In this document: piece after piece, positions 32,546 through 39,671 of the stretch
How positions within the stretch are numbered: the first letter of the stretch is position 1
Layout: each line of letters begins with the position of its first letter
DNA from: Epilithonimonas sp042695135
GTDB taxonomy: Bacteria > Bacteroidota > Bacteroidia > Flavobacteriales > Weeksellaceae
Direction: 5' to 3'
Assembly (NCBI RefSeq): GCF_042695135.1
Contig: NZ_CP170547.1
Span: 868,001 to 932,000, forward strand
Length of the DNA stretch: 64,000 nt
The notes under the pieces: generated by a model
Told to the model about the DNA's origin: nothing
What the model saw: only the letters and a program-made list of their open reading frames with translations
The model's database searches: none
Program-made: the position numbers and the translations under genes

Positions 32546-32565
32546 TAGCACCTACAATAGCACCT
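32546..32565 (+). repeat. Second double GCACCT motif, near attR
   Basis: TAGCACCTACAATAGCACCT, 17/20 identical to 4624-4643 and in the same orientation, lies 43 bp inside the right att site. Paired placement at both ends of the island suggests integrase or excisionase binding. Confidence 0.55.
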
Positions 32566-32573
32566 TTTAAAAT

Positions 32574-32606
32574 AAAACCCTGTAAATCAATTATTTACAG
32601 GGTTTT
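32574..32606 (-). terminator. Terminator of ssrA, supplied by the island
   Basis: A perfect 14-bp stem (AAAACCCTGTAAAT / ATTTACAGGGTTTT) with a 5-nt loop, directly behind the tmRNA 3' end. It lies inside the island boundary, so the inserted element appears to bring its own terminator for the host RNA gene. Confidence 0.85.
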
Positions 32607-32607
32607 A

Positions 32608-32632
32608 AGTGGAGTTGGAGGGATTCGAACCC
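32608..32632. other. attR: Right attachment site within the ssrA 3' end
   Basis: The direct-repeat partner of 4491-4515. It covers the acceptor strand and T-arm of the tmRNA and keeps the gene intact. Insertion at the 3' end of tmRNA is a well-known habit of tyrosine-integrase elements. Confidence 0.75.
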
Positions 32633-33005
32633 TCGTCCAAACAAGCAATACATAAGATTTCTACATGCTTATTTCACTATTGATTTTCGAGCCTAAGCAG
32701 AGAGCAAACACCCAACTTAGACCTTATCTTCTAAAGTTTTCGATCCCGAGCCGAAGTTTCTCGAGACTTATTTCTGCATTGCTATGCCCCAGGATCAAAC
32801 GCCGCAGAACAGAGCGTTTGTGAGACATCTTGCTTCCTTACTATCTTCGGGAAAGCGCTGGATCCTACTAAACTTCGGATTAAGCTGCAAGAGCGAACTC
32901 TTCGTTGCCAGTTAAAAGTGTGTAGCAAGGGATTTAAGAGATCGCGCTACGGTTCTCTGCATGCTTACTTACCCATTGACCTTGCTGTCGAAACCAGTCA
33001 ACCCC
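32610..33005 (-). ncRNA. ssrA: Transfer-messenger RNA
   Basis: Rescues stalled ribosomes with SmpB. The 5' end GGGGTTGACTGGTTTCGACA (33005 downward) pairs with the 3' end CAACTCC (32617-32611), followed by the discriminator A. CCA is not encoded. The T-arm GAGGGTTCGAATCCCTC is intact. The tag frame (32909-32883, stop TAA at 32882-32880) reads GNEEFALAA, the flavobacterial type with the proteolytic ALAA end. About 396 nt, normal for the phylum. The island has replaced everything beyond the acceptor end but left the gene functional. Confidence 0.97.
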
Positions 33006-33023
33006 AATTTTAAAATAAGAAGA

Positions 33024-33031
33024 CAAATTTA
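33024..33031 (-). promoter_or_regulatory. -7 box of ssrA
   Basis: TAAATTTG on the minus strand fits TAnnTTTG and lies 19 bp upstream of the mature tmRNA 5' end, leaving room for a short precursor removed by RNase P. No -33 box at ideal spacing was seen. Confidence 0.55.
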
Positions 33032-33088
33032 CAACAAATTAATTTACCATTCACCATCAACTCTCAACCAAAAACCATCAACCAAATT

Positions 33089-33290
33089 TGGGCGTAACCC
33101 TCACCTCCACATTGCCAGCCGCTCGGGTCGGGCTGTTCGTTCCAATCTTTTTGTCTTGCCACACTCAGGTTTCCGAAAGACGATTCAACAAAGACAAAAA
33201 GGATTTCCACTACCATCTCTTACGCAGCTTCGCAAACTCCACATTTTCACCTGTTTTAGAAATTTACACAATCGAATTATTAGAAAGTTA
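33089..33290. repeat. Possible interspersed non-coding element
   Basis: The GC-richer patch GGGCGTAACC ... CGCTCGGGTCGGGCTGTTCG resembles non-coding dispersed repeats I associate with Chryseobacterium genomes. Open frames across it (32961-33308, 33088-33300) have no protein character. Copy number in this genome cannot be checked from one window. Confidence 0.35.
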
Positions 33291-33312
33291 TATGAAATAA
33301 ATCTTTGATGAG

Positions 33313-33617
33313 TTTTACGCCTTTGCGAACCTTAAAATGTTTTCAATAATAATAAAATAATTAGCGGGCTTTGCGTTCAAAAAATCTACATAACCAGCAA
33401 AATCTTCGAAACATTATCTCTGTTAAGTTTTACGCCTTTGTGAGACTTAAATATTTTCAATAATGATAAAAAAACTTAGCGGGCTTTGCGTTCAAATGCA
33501 GAATCTGCATAATCAGCTAAATCTGCGAGAGATTCCAAACCTTTTTGCTGAGCGAAGCACCTTTGCGAACCTTAAATATTTTCAATAATGGCAAAAATCT
33601 TGCGCACTCTGCGTTTA
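33313..33617. repeat. Three diverged direct repeats of about 65 bp
   Basis: Copies start near 33313, 33428 and 33558. Each reads roughly ACGCCTTTGCGAACCTTAAA, then TTTTCAATAAT, then GCGGGCTTTGCGTT. The spacing is 115 and 130 bp with unrelated filler containing AATCTGC words. It is non-coding and of unknown function, and fills the gap between ssrA and the next gene. Confidence 0.75.
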
Positions 33618-33772
33618 AAAAAATCTTCTCAGAAAAATTTTAACAAAACCAAAACCCACAATTTCTAAAAAAATCACAAAACTCCTTAAAGTCGGTTAAA
33701 CTATTTGACTACAAGACTTCTCATCATAACAAACAAAACGATTAGAAGTAGATTTGCAAAAACTTAAGTTCC

Positions 33773-34588
33773 GTGAAAATCAAATTACTGTCACTCCTCA
33801 TATTACTTTTCTCAATAAAAGCATTTTCCCAATCAGACTATGTGATGGGAAATATCTCCAATGAAAATGGAGATAAACTACCCAATACAAGCATCGTCAA
33901 CCTTCGGACAGATCAAGTGGTGATTTCGGATTTTATGGGAAATTTCGTCATCGCTGCCAAAGCTTCTGATGAACTTCGAATCGCAAGACAAGGCTATGAA
34001 CGTAAGAACGTGACCTTGAATTCGGAAAATTTCTCAAAAAGCTTGGATGTAAAATTATCGATTATTCCAGTGGAAATAGAAGAAGTGAAAATTGCCTTTC
34101 GCCCAACCGGAATTCTCAGAAAAGATGTCGCAAGACTCAATCCGCCGCCAAAAGTCGTTGCGCTCAACAGTGCGATGAATCTCTATATGAAAACACCGCC
34201 AAACGGAGTTACGCCGACAGCAACAGTTCCGTCATCTTTCAGGCAGCCCAATTTCTCTGCCGGACAATTGGATATGATGAAACTCGGAAGCGCAATCGGA
34301 GGTTTAATTGGAAAAGCAACGCAGTCTCCAAAGACCACCGCCAATTATTCCGAGAAACAGGAATTTTATAAACGTGTAAAAGCAGTCGTGAATTTGGATT
34401 ATTATACAAGCTACGGTTTGGACGAGTATGATTTTGATATTTTCCTGGCTTATGCCGACGAATCTCAGGGACTTTCCAAGAATTACAGAAACAATTTCAA
34501 CAAGGTGGCAATAGAATCGCAACTCAAAGTCGCTTTTGCAGAATATATCAAGACACATAACTTCTCAAAGAAAGTTTCTGAAGGTTAA
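33773..34588 (+). CDS. Carboxypeptidase-like regulatory-domain exported protein (271 aa)
   Basis: The start is a GTG at 33773, which gives a proper signal peptide (KIKLLSLLILLFSIKAFSQS). Residues 22-95 form a CarboxypepD_reg-like beta sandwich (VMGNISNENGDKLPNTSIVN, then GNFVIAAKASDELRIARQGY), as found in front of TonB-dependent receptors. The rest (VEIEEVKIAFRPTGILRKDV onward) is of unknown fold. Stand-alone proteins of this kind are frequent in flavobacteria, probably periplasmic or outer-membrane associated. It lies alone between ssrA and nrdB with no partner. Confidence 0.82.
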   Translation: MKIKLLSLLILLFSIKAFSQSDYVMGNISNENGDKLPNTSIVNLRTDQVVISDFMGNFVIAAKASDELRIARQGYERKNVTLNSENFSKSLDVKLSIIPVEIEEVKIAFRPTGILRKDVARLNPPPKVVALNSAMNLYMKTPPNGVTPTATVPSSFRQPNFSAGQLDMMKLGSAIGGLIGKATQSPKTTANYSEKQEFYKRVKAVVNLDYYTSYGLDEYDFDIFLAYADESQGLSKNYRNNFNKVAIESQLKVAFAEYIKTHNFSKKVSEG

Positions 34589-34964
34589 TATTTTTAACCA
34601 TTTTCTCCATATTTCTCCGGCGAATTAAAATTAATATTTTTTGTGTTTAGCTGGAGCAATCTATTATACAAGACGATTTTGTCATAGTGTTTAAATTTAA
34701 TCTGACTAATTAACAGTCTTATTTAGTTCTATTTTCTAAGAATTCCCTATCCATAGCTCTTTTAACATAATGTGGAAAACTTTTGCCGATGATTGTCAGA
34801 ATTTTGACACATTTCCGCATTTTGCCCTTTCATTTGTAGACTTCAATTTCTATTTTTGTAATCACTTAGAAGATAAAAGTAACGCATTTCTCAACGAGAA
34901 ATATTCTGTTGCTAAATCACTATCTTTTCTTAGAAACTAATATAATTGATAAAAACGGCTGATA
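34589..34964. other. Leader region of nrdB
   Basis: 376 bp without a gene. It holds TATTTTTG (34851-34858), a TAnnTTTG -7 box that would start transcription near 34865. A 7-bp hairpin (ATTTCTC/GAGAAAT, 34886-34902) lies in the resulting ~100-nt leader. No NrdR box was recognised with certainty. Confidence 0.5.
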
Positions 34965-35939
34965 ATGGGAATTTTTGATAAAAGAATAAGCTACAAACCT
35001 TTTGAATATCCAGAAGTAATGCAATTTGTAGAGGCTATTAACAAGTCTTATTGGGTACATTCCGAGGTAGATTTTACAGCCGATGTTCAGGATTTCCAGT
35101 CGCAGCTAGAACCTCACGAGAAAAACGCAGTGAAAAATGCTTTGCTTGCGATTGCTCAGATCGAGGTCAATGTAAAAACCTTCTGGGGAAATCTTTACAA
35201 CCACCTTCCAAAGCCGGAACTTAACGGTCTTGGTGCCACTTTTTCAGAATGCGAATTTCGCCATTCCGAAGCTTATTCAAGATTGCTGGAAGTCTTAGGT
35301 TACAACGACGACTTTTTGGACGTTGTGAATGTTCCAGCCGTAAAAAACAGAATCGATTATCTGGGGAAAATGCTGAAAAATGCCAATTCCGAAGATCAGA
35401 AAGCTTACGTTTCTTCATTATTGTTATTCAGTATTTTGATTGAGAATGTGTCTTTGTTCAGTCAGTTTGCGATTATTTTGTCGTTTACGAGATTCAAAGG
35501 CTATTTGAAAAACGTTTCCAACATCATCGCCTGGACTTCTATTGATGAGCAGATTCACGCAAACGGCGGAATTTATTTAATTAATAAAATCCGTGAAGAA
35601 CAGCCGGATCTTTTAACAGAATCTGATATCGAAGATATTTATGATCTGGTAGACGAATCCATAGAAATGGAATCCAATATCCTGGACTGGATTTTCGAGC
35701 AGGGCGAATTGGACAATGTTTCCAAGAAAAACCTTCTCGATTTTATGAAATACAGAGTAGACGACTCTTTGAAAAAAATCGGGATGAAAACAAGATACAA
35801 CATTTCTCCGGAAGATTACCGTCCGATGGTTTGGTTTGAAGAAGAAGTTTTTGCCAACTCTATGGATGATTTCTTCGCAAAACGTCCGGTAGATTACACA
35901 AAACACGATAAGAGTATTACGGCGAACGATTTGTTTTAA
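34965..35939 (+). CDS. nrdB: Class I ribonucleotide reductase small subunit (beta)
   Basis: Radical-generating subunit of ribonucleoside-diphosphate reductase. The 324 residues are all-helical with the di-iron ligands visible: an Asp/Glu early (WVHSEVDFTADVQDF), E-x-x-H in TFSECEFRHSEAYS, Glu in LFSILIENVSLFSQF and E-x-x-H in WTSIDEQIHANGG. The C-terminal tail ends KSITANDLF, the segment that docks on NrdA. It precedes nrdA by about 530 bp, an unusually long gap filled with repeats, so the pair may not form a simple operon. Confidence 0.95.
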   Translation: MGIFDKRISYKPFEYPEVMQFVEAINKSYWVHSEVDFTADVQDFQSQLEPHEKNAVKNALLAIAQIEVNVKTFWGNLYNHLPKPELNGLGATFSECEFRHSEAYSRLLEVLGYNDDFLDVVNVPAVKNRIDYLGKMLKNANSEDQKAYVSSLLLFSILIENVSLFSQFAIILSFTRFKGYLKNVSNIIAWTSIDEQIHANGGIYLINKIREEQPDLLTESDIEDIYDLVDESIEMESNILDWIFEQGELDNVSKKNLLDFMKYRVDDSLKKIGMKTRYNISPEDYRPMVWFEEEVFANSMDDFFAKRPVDYTKHDKSITANDLF

Positions 35940-35947
35940 AATAATTT

Positions 35948-36030
35948 GGGCGCCTTTATCCGCCTTCCGTTCCCGCTTTTTTATAATTTTTGCAAAATTA
36001 TAAAAAGAGCTCCACTCAAGTCGGGGCGCA
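35948..36030 (-). repeat. Dispersed palindromic repeat, copy A (nrdB-nrdA gap)
   Basis: Read on the minus strand it goes from GCGCCCCGACTTGAG, GAGCTCTTTTT through a TTGCAAAA hairpin to AAGCGGGAACGGAAGGCGGA and GGCGCCC. Copy B at 36301-36403 has the same frame of conserved blocks on the opposite strand. Probably a non-coding mobile repeat of the genus. Confidence 0.6.
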
Positions 36031-36078
36031 ACAACAGCGCGAGCGAAGCGAGCGTCAAAAGAAAATAGTATTAGAGTT

Positions 36079-36180
36079 GTCATCCTGAGCGAAGTCGAAG
36101 GATTCAACATCTAACCAGAACATAATATTGTCATTCCTCAGGAAACCTAACAAAGCTGTCGAGATTCCTACAGAATGACA
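36079..36180. repeat. Two further dispersed repeats in the nrdB-nrdA gap
   Basis: TGTCATCCTGAGCGAAGTCG (36079 onward) is a short non-coding word that I know as widespread in bacterial and flavobacterial intergenic DNA. It is followed by a unit with inverted ends TGTCATTC (36129-36136) and GAATGACA (36173-36180). Neither codes for protein. Confidence 0.5.
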
Positions 36181-36300
36181 AAGTGAATGAAAATCCTTTC
36201 AAAGTTTCAAACTGAGAAAGGTGTAAAAAAGAAAATTTTGAGAAACATTTTTAATTCTTGGAGTTTTCTTTTTTATGTGAAAACGTCAAAAATGGCGAAG

Positions 36301-36403
36301 CGCATCCCGGCCTGAACGAAGCTCTTTTTTTTCTTGACCAAGCGTCGAGAATCTGGAAACGTGAAGAAAAAAAAGCGGGAGTGGAGGACGGATTAAGATG
36401 CCC
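36301..36403 (+). repeat. Dispersed palindromic repeat, copy B
   Basis: Contains GCGCATCCCGGCCTGAACGA, AGCTCTTTTTTT, a variable hairpin centre, AAAAAAAAGCGGGAGTGGAG and GATGCCC. It is arranged as in copy A (35948-36030) but inverted. The two copies could pair in a transcript spanning the gap. Confidence 0.6.
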
Positions 36404-36420
36404 AAAATATAAAATAAATA

Positions 36421-36459
36421 CAATAAGCCAATACAATAAGCCAATACAATAAGCAAAAT
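36421..36459 (+). repeat. 13-bp tandem repeat just upstream of nrdA
   Basis: CAATAAGCCAATA occurs twice perfectly and a third time degenerate (CAATAAGCAAAAT), ending 10 bp before the nrdA start. Such a repeat could vary in number and alter spacing of the translation start region. Confidence 0.8.
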
Positions 36460-36469
36460 AGATAAAGTT

Positions 36470-38128
36470 ATGATGGACGAAAATATAGATATCTGGTGGC
36501 TCAACGAAGAGTCTGAACAAATGCTGAACAGAGGCTACCTTCTGAAAGGCGAAACTGTAGATGGTGCAATCGACCGTATTACAACGGCTGCGGCGAAACG
36601 TCTTTACAAACCGGAATTGCAACCGGCTTTCAAGGAAATGATCGTGAAAGGCTGGATCAGTTTCTCTTCTCCTGTTTGGGCGAATATGGGAACTCAGCGT
36701 GGTTTGCCGATCTCTTGTTTCAATGTTCACGTTCCGGATAATATTGAAGGCATCACGCACAAGTTGGGAGAGGTCATTATGCAGACGAAAATCGGTGGTG
36801 GAACGTCCGGTTATTTTGGAGAATTGAGAAACAGAGGAACTGCGGTTACAGACAACGGAAAATCTTCCGGAGCAGTTTCCTTTATGAAATTATATGATAC
36901 AGCAATGGATGTTGTGTCGCAAGGTGGTGTAAGAAGAGGTGCATTTGCCGCGTATCTTGACATCGACCACGGTGATATTGAAGAGTTTTTGAGTATCAAA
37001 GATATTGGAAGTCCAATCCAAAACTTGTTTACAGGTGTTTGCGTTCCGGATTACTGGATGCAGGATATGATCGATGGTGATGCGGACAAACGTAAGATCT
37101 GGGCGAGAGTTTTGGAAAGCCGTCAGCAAAAAGGTTTGCCTTACATTTTCTTTACGGATAATGTGAATAGAAACAAGCCTCAGGTTTACAAAGATTCCGG
37201 ATTGATGGTGAACGCAAGTAACCTTTGTTCCGAGATTATGTTACCTTCTACGGCCAACGAATCATTCATCTGCTGTCTGTCTTCTATGAATTTAGAATTG
37301 TATGACGAATGGAAAGATACAAATGCTGTGAAATTAGCAATTTATTTCCTAGACGCAGTTCTTTCGGAATTCATTGATAAAACTGAAGGAAATTATTACC
37401 TGACTTCAGCTAGAAATTTTGCAATGCGTCACAGAGCTTTAGGTTTGGGTGTTTTAGGGTACCATTCTTATTTGCAGAAAAATATGATTCCGTTCGAGAG
37501 TTTTGAGGCAACTCAGTTCAATGCAAGAGCGTTCCGCCATATCAAAGAACAGTCTGAGATTGCTTCCAAAGAATTGGCAAACATCTACGGAGAACCGGAT
37601 ATGCTGAAAGGTTACGGATTGAGAAATACAACGTTGATGGCAATCGCGCCAACAACTTCAAGTTCAGCGATTCTTGGTCAAACTTCTCCTGGAATTGAGC
37701 CGTTTGCTTCTAACTATTACAAAGCTGGTCTGGCAAAAGGAAACTTTATGCGTAAGAACAAATATCTGGCGAAATTGCTGGATGAAAAAGGTCTTGACAA
37801 CGAAGAAACATGGAGAACAATTATGTTGAACCACGGTTCCGTACAGCACCTTGAAGGTTTGTCAGCCGAAGAAAAAGCGGTGTTCAAAACTTTCCGTGAG
37901 ATCTCTCCAATGGAGATCGTTTCCCAAGCGGCTCAAAGACAACAATATATCGATCAGGCGCAGTCTCTTAACTTGCAGATTCCATCGACAATGCCGGTGA
38001 AAGACGTGAATTACGTAATGATCGAAGCCTGGAAAAAAGGGGTAAAAACTTTGTATTACCAAAGAAGTTCGTCTGTTTCCAAAGAGATGATGGTGAATTT
38101 TGTGACGTGTTCCGCTTGCGAAGCGTAA
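36470..38128 (+). CDS. nrdA: Class I ribonucleotide reductase large subunit (alpha), short form
   Basis: Catalytic subunit that reduces ribonucleotides. The 552 residues lack the N-terminal ATP-cone activity domain. Visible catalytic parts are SFSSPVWANMGTQRGLPISC (first redox Cys), the substrate loop GGGTSGYFGELRNRG, NASNLCSEIMLP (N, C and E of the radical site), the second redox Cys in SFICCLSSMNL, and the Tyr-Tyr radical pair KTLYYQRSSS. The C-terminal CSACEA carries the thioredoxin-reducible cysteine pair. Two ATGs start the protein; either is possible. Loss of the ATP cone suggests that overall activity is not controlled by dATP at this site, or is controlled elsewhere. Confidence 0.95.
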   Translation: MMDENIDIWWLNEESEQMLNRGYLLKGETVDGAIDRITTAAAKRLYKPELQPAFKEMIVKGWISFSSPVWANMGTQRGLPISCFNVHVPDNIEGITHKLGEVIMQTKIGGGTSGYFGELRNRGTAVTDNGKSSGAVSFMKLYDTAMDVVSQGGVRRGAFAAYLDIDHGDIEEFLSIKDIGSPIQNLFTGVCVPDYWMQDMIDGDADKRKIWARVLESRQQKGLPYIFFTDNVNRNKPQVYKDSGLMVNASNLCSEIMLPSTANESFICCLSSMNLELYDEWKDTNAVKLAIYFLDAVLSEFIDKTEGNYYLTSARNFAMRHRALGLGVLGYHSYLQKNMIPFESFEATQFNARAFRHIKEQSEIASKELANIYGEPDMLKGYGLRNTTLMAIAPTTSSSAILGQTSPGIEPFASNYYKAGLAKGNFMRKNKYLAKLLDEKGLDNEETWRTIMLNHGSVQHLEGLSAEEKAVFKTFREISPMEIVSQAAQRQQYIDQAQSLNLQIPSTMPVKDVNYVMIEAWKKGVKTLYYQRSSSVSKEMMVNFVTCSACEA

Positions 38129-38154
38129 ACATTTATAAATAGAATTAATAATTG

Positions 38155-38188
38155 AAACCATCTTGTTGCGAAACGAGATGGTTTTTTT
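38155..38188 (+). terminator. Terminator of nrdA
   Basis: AAACCATCT (38155-38163) pairs with AGATGGTTT (38176-38184), with a further GTT/AAC inside, and a T-run of seven ending at 38188. Typical rho-independent form, 27 bp after the stop codon. Confidence 0.9.
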
Positions 38189-38245
38189 GTTAACTTTAAA
38201 CCTCCAATCTAACCTCTAATTTCTAACCCCTAACTTCTTAATAAA

Positions 38246-39133
38246 ATGAAATTCGGACAAGTTGCAGATCCTTCACAGATAGATTTTACATTACCAAAAG
38301 ACCATCCTCAAACCAAATTTATTCTCGAACAGAATAAGCCAGGATTGAAAAACATCTCCATCGGTTGTGCAAAATGGAACAAAACTGATCTCAAAGGTTT
38401 TTATCCGAAAGGAACCAAAGATGAATTGACTTATTATTCAACTCAATTCAATTCGATCGAATTGAATGCTACGTTCTACGGAATGCCGACTGCCGAACAA
38501 GTTCAAACCTGGAAAGAGAAAACGCCAAAAGATTTCAAATTCTTCCCGAAGATTACCAATACGGTTTCACATTTTCGAAGATTATTAAATATTACAGATG
38601 TCGTAACACAATTCGCTTCGGCAGTTCTTAATTTTGATGAGAAATTGGGAATGGTTTTTCTTCAGCTTCACGATAATTTTAAACCGAAAGATTATGAACG
38701 TCTGGAGAAATTTGTACATGATTGGCCAAAAGAAGTCCCATTGGCAATTGAATTGAGGAATACAGAATGGTTTACGGATGAAGAGGTTTTCAATACCGTT
38801 TGTGAATTGTTTGAGATGAATAATATCACCAATATCATCGTTGACACAGCTGGAAGACGAGATATGCTCCATATGCGATTGACGACGCCAAATGCTTTCA
38901 TTCGTTATGTTGGTGCCAATGCCGACAGCGATTACGAAAGATTGGAAGATTGGCTGAAAAGATTGACCAAATGGAAAAAAGAAGGTCTGCAAAATCTTTA
39001 TTTCTTCGTTCATCAAAATATCGAAAAAGCATCACCGCTTTTATCCGCGCATTTAATTGAGAAGATGAATGAGGAATGGAAAACGGATATTCACGTTCCG
39101 AAATTAGCTGATGATATGCCGACTCTTTTTTAG
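38246..39133 (+). CDS. DUF72 (YecE-like) TIM-barrel protein
   Basis: Conserved protein of unknown activity with a TIM-barrel fold. The 295 residues contain NISIGCAKWNKTDLKGFYPK, the hallmark FNSIELNATFYGMPTAEQVQ, KDFKFFPKITNTVSHFRRLL, LGMVFLQLHDNFKP and LAIELRNTEWF, all in family order. The function of YecE-like proteins remains unclear; metal or nucleic-acid related roles have been suggested in general terms. It stands alone behind the nrdA terminator and is closed by its own hairpin. Confidence 0.9.
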   Translation: MKFGQVADPSQIDFTLPKDHPQTKFILEQNKPGLKNISIGCAKWNKTDLKGFYPKGTKDELTYYSTQFNSIELNATFYGMPTAEQVQTWKEKTPKDFKFFPKITNTVSHFRRLLNITDVVTQFASAVLNFDEKLGMVFLQLHDNFKPKDYERLEKFVHDWPKEVPLAIELRNTEWFTDEEVFNTVCELFEMNNITNIIVDTAGRRDMLHMRLTTPNAFIRYVGANADSDYERLEDWLKRLTKWKKEGLQNLYFFVHQNIEKASPLLSAHLIEKMNEEWKTDIHVPKLADDMPTLF

Positions 39134-39150
39134 AAAACTTAATTAAATAA

Positions 39151-39179
39151 AATTCCCCTTACTTTTTTGAAGGGGAATT
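39151..39179. terminator. Terminator shared by convergent genes
   Basis: AATTCCCCTT and AAGGGGAATT form a 10-bp stem around a T-rich loop, between the DUF72 gene and the convergent small gene at 39212-39508. It can serve both strands. Confidence 0.8.
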
Positions 39180-39211
39180 CTTATTTTGAAATCGATTAAG
39201 ATTGTTTTATT

Positions 39212-39508
39212 TTAAGCCAAAAACTTCAGTTCTTTATCTTTAAATTTATTCTTTTCAACCAGTTTATTCATCGCTTTCATCGTTTTCTTACGAAGCTTTG
39301 CAAGGATACGGACATTTTTGTCCTCGCTGTAATCAAAGATATTGTCTTCGAAAGAAAAGACATCGCCTTTTTTGAAACTGATATTGTTTTCCTTTAACTC
39401 TTTAAGGAGCATTAGGTTGGTCATCACTTTTAGCGATGTGCTTTCCGCAGCTTCCATATATTTCAGAGATTTCAGAAGTTCTTTTTTATATTTTTTCTTA
39501 GAATTCAT
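39212..39508 (-). CDS. Small basic hypothetical protein (98 aa)
   Basis: Unrecognised. I chose the ATG at 39508 (MNSKKKYKKELLKSLKYMEA) over an upstream ATG at 39541 that adds 11 residues. The protein is lysine-rich and helical with NISFKKGDVFSFEDNIFDYS in the middle, and has no signal peptide or membrane segment. It may bind nucleic acid, but this is only a guess from charge. It is convergent with the DUF72 gene and divergent from glyA. Confidence 0.65.
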   Translation of the reverse strand: MNSKKKYKKELLKSLKYMEAAESTSLKVMTNLMLLKELKENNISFKKGDVFSFEDNIFDYSEDKNVRILAKLRKKTMKAMNKLVEKNKFKDKELKFLA

Positions 39509-39646
39509 ATGTAGATATTTATTATTTTTTTCAAAGGTCATATGTTATCGCATCATGTTAATCTGGGTTTTTAACTTCCAAAATAAGGCGATTTCATTAT
39601 GTAAATGTTAATCGGCGAAAGTTATAAAAATATCTGTAGAATTTCT

Positions 39647-39654
39647 TATTTTTG
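39647..39654 (+). promoter_or_regulatory. -7 promoter box of glyA
   Basis: TATTTTTG fits the TAnnTTTG consensus and lies 17 bp upstream of the glyA ATG, implying a very short leader of about 10 nt. Confidence 0.6.
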
Positions 39655-39671
39655 ACAAAAATAAATCTAAA

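Larger units (their letters stand above)
4491..32632. mobile_element. ~28 kb integrative mobilizable element inserted in ssrA, carrying As, Zn/Cd and Cu resistance
   Basis: The boundaries are an imperfect direct repeat of the tmRNA 3' end (4491-4515 and 32608-32632; 2 mismatches in the first 24 positions). A tyrosine integrase starts 130 bp inside the left end. The mobility block at 4645-11819 contains integrase, excisionase-like HTH, primase-helicase, toprim protein, MobC-like protein, relaxase and a membrane protein. No VirB4, TraG or other mating-pore gene is present, so transfer would need a helper element. Cargo runs from 12012 to 32404: arsenic, RND/P-type heavy-metal efflux, the sigma/Cas12f-like operon and a copper module. 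That the repeats are the true recombination sites is inferred from position and sequence. Confidence 0.8.

Noticed and set aside
33313..33617. CRISPR array from the three 65-bp repeats
   Set aside because: Units are too long and too diverged, spacing is irregular, and no cas genes are adjacent.
35613..36110. 165-codon minus-strand frame over the end of nrdB
   Set aside because: Antisense shadow of nrdB plus repeat DNA.
36251..36760. 169-codon minus-strand frame over the start of nrdA
   Set aside because: Antisense to nrdA and composed partly of the dispersed repeat.
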